This document shows, in pieces, positions 51,946-61,000 of a stretch of DNA of 64,000 nucleotides (the stretch's first letter is position 1; each line of letters begins with the position of its first letter). Origin of the DNA: Phenylobacterium sp. (lineage in GTDB: Bacteria > Pseudomonadota > Alphaproteobacteria > Caulobacterales > Caulobacteraceae); assembly GCA_004799545.1 (NCBI GenBank), contig SSMU01000024.1:1-64000 (forward strand), read 5' to 3'. A model generated the notes under the pieces. It saw only the letters and a list, made by a program, of their open reading frames with translations, was not told the origin of the DNA and did not search any database. The position numbers and the translations under genes are program-made.

Positions 51946-54477
51946 ATGAGAATTGGTTTGAGCCGCGCGCTTTGCGCGTCGACGGCGCTTGCGGGCGGAC
52001 TGTTGCTGGCGGGGAGCGCGTTTGCGCAGTCTACCGCCGGTCAGGTCCAGGAACTGATCGTCACGGGCTCGCGCGCCGCGCCATCCACGGGCGGCCTCGC
52101 GACGGTGGTGAACGAAGCCAAGGATGAGTCGATCATCGGCCAGGCGTTCATCAAGACCCAGATGCCCAGCGCCAACATCGGCCAGCTGATCAACATGCTG
52201 CCGGGCGTCAGCTACACGACCGAAGATCCGGGCGGCTTCAACAGCGGCGACCTGCGCATCCACGGCTTCGACGGCGCCCATGTGGCCGTCATCCTGGACG
52301 GCGCGCCGCTCAACGACACCGGCAACTACGCCGTCTATCCCGGCGAATATATGATCGGTGAGCTGATCGACCACATCACCGTCAACATCGGCTCGAGCGA
52401 CGTCGACAGCCCCTCGGCCTCGGCGCTGGGAGCCACGATCAACGTGGTCTCAAAGACCCCGCCGGAAGAGATGGGCGGCCAGGTGAAGGTCTCCGGCGGC
52501 AGCTATCAGTACGGCCGGGTCTACGGCGAATACGACACCGGCGCCTTCGGTCCCTGGGGCACCAAGGCCTATGTCGCCGGCGAATACGGCAAGGAGAACA
52601 ACTTCGAGGGCCGTCCGGGCGACAGCAAGCGCTGGGACGTCAGCGGCCGGATCTACCAGCCGCTCAGCGGCGCCGACTTCCTCAGCCTGGCCGGCATCTT
52701 CACCAGCGAGCGGCAGTATCCCGCCTTCCGGGTCTCGCCGGCGCTGATGGCCTCGGCCGGCCGCTTCTTCCTTGGCGACAACTACACCTGGGCCCCGGAA
52801 ACGGTGCGCGCCGGCGTGGCGGACACCGTGCCGAACAACGTCGGCCCGGCCGGCGGCGACAGCAACTTCTATCGGCTGTTCCCCAACCCGGTGGACTTCG
52901 CCAGCATCCGCGGCCAGTCGCACTTCACGCTCGCGCCCAACCTCGTCTTCACCTTCGACCCCAGCTACTTCTACACCATCGCCAACGGCGGCGGCTCGAC
53001 GACGCTGAGCGAGAAGGACAAGCGGCTGATCGGCAACAGCACCGCGCTCGGCGTCGACCTCAACGGCGACGGCGACATCCTGGACTCGGTGGTGGCCTAC
53101 AGCCCGAGCAACACCACCACCCACCGCTACGGCCTGACCACCTCGCTGCTCTATGACCTGAACGAGCAGAACCACTTCCAGCTGGCCTATACGCTGGACT
53201 ACGGCCGCCACCGCCAGACCGGCGAAATGACCTACGTCGATCCGGCGACCGGCGAGCCGGCCGACGTGTTCGGCGGGCGTCCGGGCTACGGGCCGCAGAT
53301 CGCGACCGCCGACGGCTCGATCCTGCGCAACCGCGACCGCTTCTCGATCGCCATCCTGAACCAGTTCTCGGCCAACTACATCGGCAAGTTCATGGATGAC
53401 CGGCTGCACATCAACGCCGGCATCCGGATGCCGTACTTCAAGCGTGACCTGAACCAGTTCTGCTACACCTACAACGGCGGCAGCGCCTACTGCGACACCA
53501 TCGATCAGTCGAAGGTGCAAGCGGCCTACAATTCCGACGTCGCGGCCAATCGCGCATCGGGGGTCGGGGCGACGGCTTTGACGGCGCTGCTGGGCGCCAG
53601 CGTCACGACCGGCATCAATGGGCTCCCCAACTTCCGGTTCCCGTTCACCGGCAGCGTGAAGTACGACAAGCCCCTGCCCAACGCCGGGATCAGCTACCGG
53701 GTCTCCGACGACAACCTGTTCTACGCGTCCTACGCCAAGGGCTTCACGGCGCCGAAGACCGACGACCTCTACACCTCGACCCAGGAGAACGTGCAGCCGG
53801 AGACCAGCGACAACTTCGCCGCCGGCTACCGGTACCAGACGCGCCTGCTGAACCTGTCGGCCAACCTCTACGACACGGAATACCACAACCGCATCGTGAG
53901 CTCGCCAGACCCGACCGATCCGACCCTGACCATCGACCGCAACGTCGGCGACGTGCAGGTGTACGGCGTCGATATCGAGGCCGGCTACCAGCCCATCGAC
54001 CACCTGAACGTCTACGCGAGCGCCAACTTCAACAAGAGCAAGCTGGAGTCGACCTACACGCTCTCGACGAGCGGCACCGCCTTCCAACTGCCGGTGAAGG
54101 GCAACGAGCTGGTGCTGACGCCGGACCGGATCTTCTCGGGCCGGGTGAGCTACGACATCGGGCCGGTGACCCTTGGCGTCGAGGGCAAGTACATGAGCTC
54201 GCGCTGGATCGACGACATGAACACCGCCCGCATCCCGGGCTATGGGGTGTTCAACCTCGACGGCCGCTGGAACCTGCCGTTCCTCGACAACCGCACCTAT
54301 CTGCAGGTCAACGTGCTGAACCTGTTCAACCGGTTCTACATCTCCCGCTCGACGACCTTCGCCAACGCGGTGGCCTATCCGATCCCGGGCACGACCAAGA
54401 TCTACACCCCGACCACGCCGGCCTATTACGTCGGCGCGCCGCGGACCTTCACCATCACCCTGGCCGCCCAGTTCTAG
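51946..54477 (+). CDS. TonB-dependent receptor
   Basis: An 843-residue outer-membrane receptor: signal peptide (1-27, cleavage at AFA-Q), TonB-box-like QELIVTGSR (35-43), plug with NIGQLINMLPGVSYTTEDPG and LRIHGFDGAHVAVILDG, ending near ATINVVSKTP. A beta-barrel follows, ending in AAQF with the terminal Phe needed for insertion. The barrel end (NVLNLFNRFYISR) is typical. The substrate is unknown. Preceded by the AT-rich region and followed by a hairpin. Confidence 0.94.
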   Translation: MRIGLSRALCASTALAGGLLLAGSAFAQSTAGQVQELIVTGSRAAPSTGGLATVVNEAKDESIIGQAFIKTQMPSANIGQLINMLPGVSYTTEDPGGFNSGDLRIHGFDGAHVAVILDGAPLNDTGNYAVYPGEYMIGELIDHITVNIGSSDVDSPSASALGATINVVSKTPPEEMGGQVKVSGGSYQYGRVYGEYDTGAFGPWGTKAYVAGEYGKENNFEGRPGDSKRWDVSGRIYQPLSGADFLSLAGIFTSERQYPAFRVSPALMASAGRFFLGDNYTWAPETVRAGVADTVPNNVGPAGGDSNFYRLFPNPVDFASIRGQSHFTLAPNLVFTFDPSYFYTIANGGGSTTLSEKDKRLIGNSTALGVDLNGDGDILDSVVAYSPSNTTTHRYGLTTSLLYDLNEQNHFQLAYTLDYGRHRQTGEMTYVDPATGEPADVFGGRPGYGPQIATADGSILRNRDRFSIAILNQFSANYIGKFMDDRLHINAGIRMPYFKRDLNQFCYTYNGGSAYCDTIDQSKVQAAYNSDVAANRASGVGATALTALLGASVTTGINGLPNFRFPFTGSVKYDKPLPNAGISYRVSDDNLFYASYAKGFTAPKTDDLYTSTQENVQPETSDNFAAGYRYQTRLLNLSANLYDTEYHNRIVSSPDPTDPTLTIDRNVGDVQVYGVDIEAGYQPIDHLNVYASANFNKSKLESTYTLSTSGTAFQLPVKGNELVLTPDRIFSGRVSYDIGPVTLGVEGKYMSSRWIDDMNTARIPGYGVFNLDGRWNLPFLDNRTYLQVNVLNLFNRFYISRSTTFANAVAYPIPGTTKIYTPTTPAYYVGAPRTFTITLAAQF

Positions 54478-54502
54478 GCCACGGGTTCCAAGACGACAGC
54501 GG

Positions 54503-54531
54503 GGGGCGGTCCGGCGACGGGCCGCCCCTTT
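54503..54531 (+). terminator. Terminator after the second TonB receptor
   Basis: A 10-bp stem with one G-T pair (54503-54512 with 54519-54528), a 6-nt loop, then TTT. Confidence 0.65.
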
Positions 54532-54555
54532 GCTCTGCGCCTAGACTCTTCGCCG

Positions 54556-54606
54556 AGAGCCCTTCTTGTCCGCTCACGATGATCCATCGTGAGTGGGAAG
54601 GGCTCT
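54556..54606. repeat. Palindromic element at the stop of the LRDHGV-repeat gene
   Basis: Outer arms AGAGCCCTTC (54556-54565) and GAAGGGCTCT (54597-54606), unpaired TTGTC on one side, and an inner stem of 11 bp with one G-T pair (54571-54581 with 54585-54595). Same plan as 16106-16155 but a different inner stem. It overlaps the stop codon of the minus-strand gene by two bases. Confidence 0.75.
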
Positions 54607-55567
54607 AGTGGCCGCCGCGGTCGCGCATCCGGATCACGTCATCGAGGTCCACCCGCTGGCCCGTCGAATTGACCTTCTCGATGTAGCCCACGGTCACCCC
54701 GTGATCGCGCAGCCGGATCAGCTGCTCGGCCGGCAGCCGGCGATAGCCCGCCTGGTCCAGCTCGCGGATGAAGCCCTCGCTCACCCCGTGGTCGCGCAGC
54801 TTGGCCAGCTGTTCCGCCGGCAGGCCCGCGTAGCCCAGCTCGCCCAGGGCCTTGAGGAAGCCGGTGCTCACCCCGTGGTCGCGCAGGTGGATCAGTTCAT
54901 CAGCCGTCAGGTTGCGATAGCCCGAGGCCTTGAGGTCGGCGACGTACCGCGGCCCCACCCCGTGGTCGCGCAGGCGCACCAGGGCGTCGACGTCGCCCAG
55001 CCGGTAGCCCGCGGCGTCCATGCCCTGCAGCCAGCTCAGGCTCACCCCGTGCTGCGCCACCCGCACCAGCTGGGCGACACCGGCCTGGGCGTAGTGCTCG
55101 CGCCGCAGCTCGTCGAGCATGGCGACGTTGAGGTCGTCCAGGGTCATGTCCAGCATCTGCTCCGGGCTGGCCTCGCCGGCGCCGCGGGCGCGCAGCAGCT
55201 GCGCGAAGCTGGCGTTGGGCGCGAACTGGCACACCCCGGAGCCGTGCAGATGCTCCGCCGAGCCGTCGCAGGTCAGGGTCCCGGCGTCGCGCGCCAGGCG
55301 GAAGCGGACGGCCGTGGCCTGTGGCGCGTCGAGCTGCGCCCGGGTCAGGCCCTGCAGCTCGCTGAGCTGGACGCCGCGGCCGGTCACGTCGGAGCCGTGC
55401 GGGCGGATGTAGGCGAGCGTCAGCTGCGCCTCCCCGACCGGCGTCTGCTTGGCGTCCACCTGCCACTGGACCTCGATCCCCTCGGCGCGGGCGATGAGCG
55501 GGGCGAGACTGAGGCTGAAGGCGGCGAGCGCGCCGAGCGCGCGGCGGGAGGTGGTGCGCGGGATCAT
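54605..55567 (-). CDS. Secreted protein with LRDHGV tandem repeats
   Basis: A 320-residue protein with a signal peptide (1 to about 28, cleavage ARA-EG), an N-terminal domain that mentions one Cys pair (LTCDGSAEHLHGSGVCQF), and then helical repeats of about 28-29 residues. Four clear units carry LRDHGVGPRYV, LRDHGVSTGFL, LRDHGVSEGFI and LRDHGVTVGYI, each followed by L..GY..L. A partial unit IRMRDRGGH ends the protein. Similar repeats occur in the periplasmic part of some BlaR1/M56-associated proteins. Function unknown; a protein-binding scaffold is plausible. Confidence 0.7.
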   Translation of the reverse strand: MIPRTTSRRALGALAAFSLSLAPLIARAEGIEVQWQVDAKQTPVGEAQLTLAYIRPHGSDVTGRGVQLSELQGLTRAQLDAPQATAVRFRLARDAGTLTCDGSAEHLHGSGVCQFAPNASFAQLLRARGAGEASPEQMLDMTLDDLNVAMLDELRREHYAQAGVAQLVRVAQHGVSLSWLQGMDAAGYRLGDVDALVRLRDHGVGPRYVADLKASGYRNLTADELIHLRDHGVSTGFLKALGELGYAGLPAEQLAKLRDHGVSEGFIRELDQAGYRRLPAEQLIRLRDHGVTVGYIEKVNSTGQRVDLDDVIRMRDRGGH

Positions 55568-55672
55568 CCGATGACCCTCCGTCCAGATGTCGATGGCGGA
55601 GCCTCCGCCCGGACGGCGCTCGCGTAAACCTCTGAGGGTATTAAATTTTCGACAGACTTCCCGGCTCGGCGT

Positions 55673-56104
55673 TCAGGGCGCGAAGGCCGCGATCAGGGCC
55701 TGCAGGTCGGGCTCGTCGACCAGACGGGCGGCCTCGGCCGGCGTGGTCCACAGCTTCTCGCGCACCAGCCGCTCCGGCCAGTCCTCGTGCTCGTGAACCA
55801 CCTCGAGCGGATAGACCATCACCCGCACCCGCTGCATGGCGCCGGTCTTCAGGAGCTTCTGATAGCGGTATTCGCCGAGCGGGGTCTCATCGACCCGGCC
55901 CCCGGCGCCGGTCTCTTCCAGGGACTCCCGCGCCACGGTGATGGTCGCCGGCTCGTCCTTCTTGCGCCAGCCCTTGGGGATCACCCACCGGCGGGTCTCG
56001 CGCGACGTGATCAGCAGGACCTCGACGCCGGCCTCGGTGCGCCGCCACGGCAGGGCCGCGAATTGCCGTCTGGGGCCGCGCTTGGCCTTCGACACCCCCT
56101 TCAC
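55673..56104 (-). CDS. NUDIX hydrolase
   Basis: A 143-residue hydrolase with the Nudix box GWRKKDEPATITVARESLEE (first 20 residues), the GX5EX7REUXEEXGU pattern, and RQFAALPWRR with WVIPKG at the start of the fold. It resembles diphosphoinositol- or diadenosine-polyphosphate hydrolases. The GTG start at 56104 overlaps the TGA of the phosphate transporter (GTGA), so it ends a phosphate operon. The longer open frame is antisense to nothing useful and lies within pit. Confidence 0.85.
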   Translation of the reverse strand: MKGVSKAKRGPRRQFAALPWRRTEAGVEVLLITSRETRRWVIPKGWRKKDEPATITVARESLEETGAGGRVDETPLGEYRYQKLLKTGAMQRVRVMVYPLEVVHEHEDWPERLVREKLWTTPAEAARLVDEPDLQALIAAFAP

Positions 56105-57117
56105 CCCGCCAGCCGATCGGCGAAGCGCGCCAGGAGGTAGAAGCCGGCCGCCAGCAGGCCGGCGAACGGCATGGTGATGATCCAGGCCCAGACGATTCCG
56201 GCGGCGACGTTCCAGCGCACCGCCGAGACGCGCCGCGCGGCCCCCACGCCGATGATTGCGCCGGTGATGGTGTGGGTCGTCGAGACCGGCACGCCGATAT
56301 AGGTCGCGGTGAACAGGGTGATCGCCCCGCCGGTCTCGGCGCAGAATCCCTGTTGCGGCGACAGCCGGGTGATCTTCGAGCCCATGGTGTGGACGATGCG
56401 CCAACCCCCCGCCAGGGTTCCCGCCGCCATCGCCGTCTGGCAGGCCAGCACCACCCACAGCGGCACATGGAAGGCGGCCCCGGTCTTGGCGTGGGCGAAC
56501 AGCAGGACCGCGATGATCCCCATGGTCTTCTGGGCGTCGTTGCCGCCGTGGCCGAGGGAATAGAGCGAGGCGGAGACGAACTGCAGCTTGCGGAACACCC
56601 CGTCGGCGAAGGCCGGCGTCGCCTTTACGAAGATCCACGAGACCGCCAGCACCAGCACCATGGCCAGCACGAAGCCCATGGCGGGCGAGGCCACGATGCC
56701 GGCGATCGTCTTGCCGACCCCGTCCCAGACCACCGCCTTGAGCCCCGCCTTGGCGATGCCCGCGCCCAGCAGGCCGCCGATCAAGGCATGCGACGACGAG
56801 GACGGGATGCCGCCCAGCCAGGTGATGACGTTCCAGGTGATCGCCCCGCCCAGGGCGCCGAAGATCACCGCGTCGGAGACGATCCTGGCGTCGACGATCC
56901 CCTTGCCCACCGTGTTGGCCACGTGCAGGCCGAACACCGCGAAGGCCACGAAGTTGAAGAACGCCGCCCAGACCACCGCATAGCGGGCCGACAGCACGCG
57001 GGTGGAGACGATGGTGGCGATGGAGTTCGCCGCGTCGTGCAGCCCGTTCAGGAAATCGAACAGCAGGGCCACGGCGACCAGGAAGATCAGCAGCAAACCA
57101 GGCCCGGTGAAATCCAT
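56101..57117 (-). CDS. pit: PiT-family inorganic phosphate transporter
   Basis: A 338-residue transporter with about nine membrane segments. It carries the duplicated PiT signature: NGLHDAANSIATIVST near the N-terminus and GHGGNDAQKTMGIIA in the middle, with PVSTTHTITGAIIGVGAAR at the end. It imports metal-phosphate with protons. It follows the DUF47 gene by 13 nt and overlaps the nudix gene. Confidence 0.95.
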   Translation of the reverse strand: MDFTGPGLLLIFLVAVALLFDFLNGLHDAANSIATIVSTRVLSARYAVVWAAFFNFVAFAVFGLHVANTVGKGIVDARIVSDAVIFGALGGAITWNVITWLGGIPSSSSHALIGGLLGAGIAKAGLKAVVWDGVGKTIAGIVASPAMGFVLAMVLVLAVSWIFVKATPAFADGVFRKLQFVSASLYSLGHGGNDAQKTMGIIAVLLFAHAKTGAAFHVPLWVVLACQTAMAAGTLAGGWRIVHTMGSKITRLSPQQGFCAETGGAITLFTATYIGVPVSTTHTITGAIIGVGAARRVSAVRWNVAAGIVWAWIITMPFAGLLAAGFYLLARFADRLAG

Positions 57118-57130
57118 TTCAGGCGGCGTC

Positions 57131-57775
57131 TCAGAGATGCTCGATCAGCACGCCGCTGATCCGGTTGGCCACGTCCTCGAAGCGGTCGACCACCTTCTCC
57201 AGGTGGTCGTAGATCTCGGCCCCGACGATATAGGCCATCGGGTCCTGCTTGGCCGGGCCGTGGTAGAGGGCCGCGATGCCGTTGTCGTAGAGCTGGTCGG
57301 ACTCGTCCTCCAGTCTGGTCACCTGCTCGGCGATCTGGTTCAGGCGCGCCGCGTTGCCGCGCAGCGAGCGCAGCAGGGGCGTGGCCTCGGCGGTCAGCTC
57401 GGCCGACTGCACGATGATCTCGCCCAGGCGCACCATGTCCGGCAGGAACGCGCGCTGGTCGAACAGCATGATCGCCTTGGCGGTCTTGTGCATCTGGTCG
57501 ATGGCGTCATCCATCGAGGAGATCAGGTCGATGATGTCGCTGCGGTCGAACGGCGTGATGAAGGTCCGGCGGACCATCAGCATGGCCTCGCGGGTGATGT
57601 CGTCGGCGGCCTGCTCGTGGCGGGCGACTTCCGCGCACAGCTCCGGCACGCGTTCACCGCCGTCGAGCAGCTGGCGCAGCGCCTTGGCCCCGGCGCAGAG
57701 CGTCTTGGCGTGGGCGTCGAACAGATCGAAGAAGCGGCCCTCCTTGGGCATGAGCGCCTGGAACCAGCTCAGCAT
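57131..57775 (-). CDS. DUF47 family PhoU-like protein
   Basis: A 214-residue all-helical protein of the PhoU-like DUF47 group, with FFDLFDAHAKTLCAGAKAL, FITPFDRSDIIDLISSMDDAID, and a C-terminal YDHLEKVVDRFEDVANRI. These proteins accompany PiT transporters and are thought to modulate phosphate uptake. First gene of the operon; a Pho box lies 16-39 bp upstream. Confidence 0.92.
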   Translation of the reverse strand: MLSWFQALMPKEGRFFDLFDAHAKTLCAGAKALRQLLDGGERVPELCAEVARHEQAADDITREAMLMVRRTFITPFDRSDIIDLISSMDDAIDQMHKTAKAIMLFDQRAFLPDMVRLGEIIVQSAELTAEATPLLRSLRGNAARLNQIAEQVTRLEDESDQLYDNGIAALYHGPAKQDPMAYIVGAEIYDHLEKVVDRFEDVANRISGVLIEHL

Positions 57776-57790
57776 TGGGGAGGTCCTGAA

Positions 57791-57814
57791 GGAACGTGAC
57801 AGTTCCGTGACACG
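57791..57814 (-). promoter_or_regulatory. Pho box upstream of the DUF47-pit-nudix operon
   Basis: On the minus strand two TGTCAC units are exactly 11 bp apart (TGTCACGGAAC then TGTCACGTTCC, 57812-57791), the spacing and core of PhoB direct-repeat sites. The position fits phosphate-starvation induction of this operon. Confidence 0.6.
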
Positions 57815-57919
57815 GAAGCTTCGAGGCGTAGGGTGCGCCGCGCCGCCTGTAAACCGCCTTTGACGGACGGCGGCCTGTCAGGCGTAGATTGGCCCCTCTG
57901 TCCTTGTGGAGGCGCGCCG

Positions 57920-58792
57920 ATGGCGGAGGCGGGAACATCGCTGGTCGAGCGGCTGGGCTACGCCCCCGCCGACCGGCTGATCATCGTCAACTGCGACGAC
58001 CTGGGCTCCAGCCACACCGCCAACCTGGCGAGCCTGGAAGCCTTCGAGCTCGGGATCGCCACCAGCGGCACCCTGATGGTCCCCTGCCCCTGGGCGCGCG
58101 AGGCGGTCGAGCTGTTCCAGGGCCACGACGTCGGCGTCCACCTGACGCTCACCGCGGAATATCCCACCTATCGCTGGCGCGCCCTGACCGGCGCGGCCTC
58201 CCTGCACGACGACCAGGGTTTCCTGCCGCGCAGCGTCGAGGAGGTCCGCGCCCGCGCAGACCCGGCCGACGTCCGCCGCGAATGCCGCGCCCAGATCGAG
58301 CAGGCCCTGGCCTGGGGCGTCGACGTCACCCACCTCGACGCGCACATGGGCACGGTGCAGCTCGACCCGCGGTTCTTCGAGATCTATGTCGAGCTGGCCG
58401 CGGATTTCCGCCTGCCGCTGCGCATGGTGGGGCCCAGGGCGGCCACGGCCCTCGGCTTCGACAGCCGCGCGATCGCCGCGGCCGCTGGCCTGGTCTTCCC
58501 CGACGCCCTCTACGCCCAGTGGGGCCGCCCCACCGACCAGCAGATGCGCGCCGAGTTCCCGAAGCTCACGCCCGGCGTCGCGGAATTCCTACTGCACCCC
58601 GTCCACGACGGGCCGGAGCTGCGCGGCTACGACCTCACCGAGGCCGAGATTCGGCTCACCGACCAGCGCTGCAGCGTCGACCCGGCCATCGCCGCCCTGA
58701 TCGCCGCCGAACGCCTGATCACGATCAGCTTCCGGCCGCTGCGCGAGTTGCAGCGCGGACGCGTCGTCGTCGCCCCCGCGGCGACCGGCTAG
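57920..58792 (+). CDS. YdjC/ChbG family carbohydrate deacetylase
   Basis: A 290-residue TIM-barrel-like metal hydrolase. LIIVNCDDLGSSHTAN carries the metal-binding Asp pair. VGVHLTLTAEYP and VTHLDAHMGTVQ carry the His ligands. HPVHDGPELRGY closes the site. Members deacetylate N-acetylated sugars such as chitooligosaccharides. ATG 57920 has TGGAGG upstream. No sugar-uptake gene is adjacent apart from the more distant TonB receptor. Confidence 0.87.
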   Translation: MAEAGTSLVERLGYAPADRLIIVNCDDLGSSHTANLASLEAFELGIATSGTLMVPCPWAREAVELFQGHDVGVHLTLTAEYPTYRWRALTGAASLHDDQGFLPRSVEEVRARADPADVRRECRAQIEQALAWGVDVTHLDAHMGTVQLDPRFFEIYVELAADFRLPLRMVGPRAATALGFDSRAIAAAAGLVFPDALYAQWGRPTDQQMRAEFPKLTPGVAEFLLHPVHDGPELRGYDLTEAEIRLTDQRCSVDPAIAALIAAERLITISFRPLRELQRGRVVVAPAATG

Positions 58793-58964
58793 CCGCCGAC
58801 CCGGCCCGCGCGCACGCCGACCTCATCGGCTGCCTTCAGCGAAGCACCGTGCTGCAATTCTGGTCGGTCGCCACCGCCGGATGACCAGAGCGCGGTTTCG
58901 GCGCGGCGCGGCCGTCCGCCCGTGCTGTCCTCCCGTCGGGAAACTGCAAGCGACGAGGCCCGCT

Positions 58965-60131
58965 ATGGTTCACGCGATCAATGAGGAAGCCGACGACGAC
59001 CTGCTGGACCGCGGGTATTCACGCCGCCAGCTCGGCCGCATCGCCGCGGTGTTCGGCGCCGGGATCGCCGTCGCCGCGGCCGGCCGGCCCGCCTGGGCGT
59101 CCGGCGGGGTGCCCGATCCGGCGCCCTCCGCCAAGGTGCGGATCGGGGCCAACGAATGCTGGACCGGCCCGCTGGCGCCTGGCGTCGCCGCCGCGGCGGC
59201 GATCATCCCGATGGGCAACCGCTATTCCCCCCGCGACGAGCGCGGCGACTTCATCAGGGCGGTGACCCTCGTCGAGAAGGTTCCGGCCGACCATGTGGCC
59301 CCCTACCCGGGCTCTAGCGATCCGCTCTCCCGCTCGGTGGTCACCTTCACCTCGCCGACCCGCGGCCTGGTCACCGCCGACCCGACCTTCGAGCTCGCCG
59401 GACGCACGGCGGAATACCTGGGGGTCCCGGTGGCCCGTGTGCCGCTGAAGTCCGACCTCACCCACGACGTGAAGGCCATGCTGGCCGCCAACCCGAACGC
59501 CGGCCTGTTCTACATCTGCAGCCCCAACAACCCGACCGGCACCGTCACCCCCCTGGCCGACATCGAGTGGCTGGTGGCCAACAAGCCGGCCGGCTCCATG
59601 GTGCTGATCGACGAGGCATACACCCACTTCGCCGGCGTCCCCACCGCCTCCTATCTGGCGGCGGCCGACAAGGACGTCATCGTCATGCGGACCTTCTCCA
59701 AGATCTTCGGCATGGCCGGGATGCGGATGGGCTACGTCATGGCCCGGCCCGACGTGCTGCAGAAGATGATGCGCTACGACGGCGGCATGCAGTCGGGCGC
59801 CCTGCCCCTGCCGTCTCTGGCCTGCGCCACCGCCAGCCTCACCGCCCTCGACCTGATCGCCGCCCGCCGGGCCCAGATGCAGGAGGCCCGAGCCATGACG
59901 CTGGAGCACCTGAAGAAGCGCGGCGCGACGGTGCTGCCCACCAACGCCAACATGCTGATGATCGACTGGAAGACCACCAAGGCCGGGGCGATGCAGCAGG
60001 CCTTCCGCACCCAGAGCGTCGAGATCGGCCGCTCCTGGCCGATATGGCCGACGGTGTCGCGGGTCACGGTGGGCTCGATGGAGGACATGACCGCCTTCTG
60101 CGCGGCCTACGACCAGGTGACCAAGACCTGA
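58965..60131 (+). CDS. Tat-exported PLP-dependent aminotransferase
   Basis: A 388-residue fold-type I aminotransferase like histidinol-phosphate aminotransferases. YICSPNNPTGTVTPL, VLIDEAYTHFAG with the Asp that binds the pyridine N, and TFSKIFGMAGMRMGY with the PLP Lys are visible. Before them lies a twin-arginine signal (SRRQLG at 19-24, hydrophobic AAVFGAGIAVAAAG, AWA cleavage near 44). Export of a folded, PLP-loaded enzyme would need Tat. Such exported aminotransferases are known but their substrates are not. ATG 58965 chosen so that the Tat signal is near the N-terminus. Confidence 0.85.
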   Translation: MVHAINEEADDDLLDRGYSRRQLGRIAAVFGAGIAVAAAGRPAWASGGVPDPAPSAKVRIGANECWTGPLAPGVAAAAAIIPMGNRYSPRDERGDFIRAVTLVEKVPADHVAPYPGSSDPLSRSVVTFTSPTRGLVTADPTFELAGRTAEYLGVPVARVPLKSDLTHDVKAMLAANPNAGLFYICSPNNPTGTVTPLADIEWLVANKPAGSMVLIDEAYTHFAGVPTASYLAAADKDVIVMRTFSKIFGMAGMRMGYVMARPDVLQKMMRYDGGMQSGALPLPSLACATASLTALDLIAARRAQMQEARAMTLEHLKKRGATVLPTNANMLMIDWKTTKAGAMQQAFRTQSVEIGRSWPIWPTVSRVTVGSMEDMTAFCAAYDQVTKT

Positions 60132-60184
60132 GGGGCGTCGTCCCTCCCTCCCCCAGTCCGTCAGTGACCACGGTGCGCCAGTAG

Positions 60185-61000
60185 ATGTTCGGATTGACCC
60201 CTATCGAGATCGCGCTTCTCGTGGTGATCCTCGCCGCGTCCGCCCTGATGAGCGGCCTCTCCGGCTTCGGCTTCTCGGCGATCGGGGCGCTCTGCCTGAC
60301 TCTGCTGCCGCCGCAGCTCGGCGTGCCGCTGTTGATGACCCTTTCGGCTGCCAACCAGGTGATGTCGCTGGGCCAGCTCAAGGCCGACATGAAGCCGGTT
60401 CGCGAATGGTGGCCGAACGGTCCCGCGCCCTATCTGCTGGGCGGCCTCGTGGGCGTGCCGGTGGGGCTGGCGATCCTCAAGGACCTGCCGAGCGCGGCGC
60501 TGATGATCGTGTTCGGCGGCTTCCTGGTGCTCTATGCGGCCTATTCCATCCTCCGGCCGGGCGTCGCCAAGGCCCACGTCTCGAGCGGCTGGTTCGCCTC
60601 CTCCCTGGTGGGCGCGACCGGCGGGGTGATCGGCGGCTTCACCGCCTTCCCGGGCGCGCCGGTGGTGGTCTGGAGCGGCCTGCGCCACCTGCCGAAGCGG
60701 GAGTCGCGGGCCATCGTGCAGCCCTACATCTTCGGCCTGCAGGTGCTGGCCATCGCGCTCCTGGCCCTGCAGCGGCCGGAAACCTTCGGCAAGGCCTATT
60801 GGGCGCTGCTGGCGATCACTGTCCCGGTGGTCCTGCCCTGCACCCTGCTGGGCGTGAACCTCTACCGGTCGCTCTCGGACATCAGCTTCCGGCGGGTGAC
60901 CTTCATGCTGCTCGGCCTCTCCGGCGTCGGCCTCCTGCTGAAGGCGGCCGGCTCGCTCAGCGTCCTGCCCCACGCCGCCAAGGCGGCGGGCCTGCCCTAG
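60185..61000 (+). CDS. TauE/SafE family sulfite exporter-like permease
   Basis: A 271-residue membrane protein with about eight helices in two halves: ASALMSGLSGFGFSAIGAL near the N-terminus and LVGATGGVIGGFTAFPGAPV in the middle, the duplicated glycine-rich motif of TauE/SafE proteins. Members export sulfite, sulfoacetate or similar anions. It follows the aminotransferase gene by 53 nt on the same strand; a shared substrate is only a guess. Confidence 0.88.
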   Translation: MFGLTPIEIALLVVILAASALMSGLSGFGFSAIGALCLTLLPPQLGVPLLMTLSAANQVMSLGQLKADMKPVREWWPNGPAPYLLGGLVGVPVGLAILKDLPSAALMIVFGGFLVLYAAYSILRPGVAKAHVSSGWFASSLVGATGGVIGGFTAFPGAPVVVWSGLRHLPKRESRAIVQPYIFGLQVLAIALLALQRPETFGKAYWALLAITVPVVLPCTLLGVNLYRSLSDISFRRVTFMLLGLSGVGLLLKAAGSLSVLPHAAKAAGLP

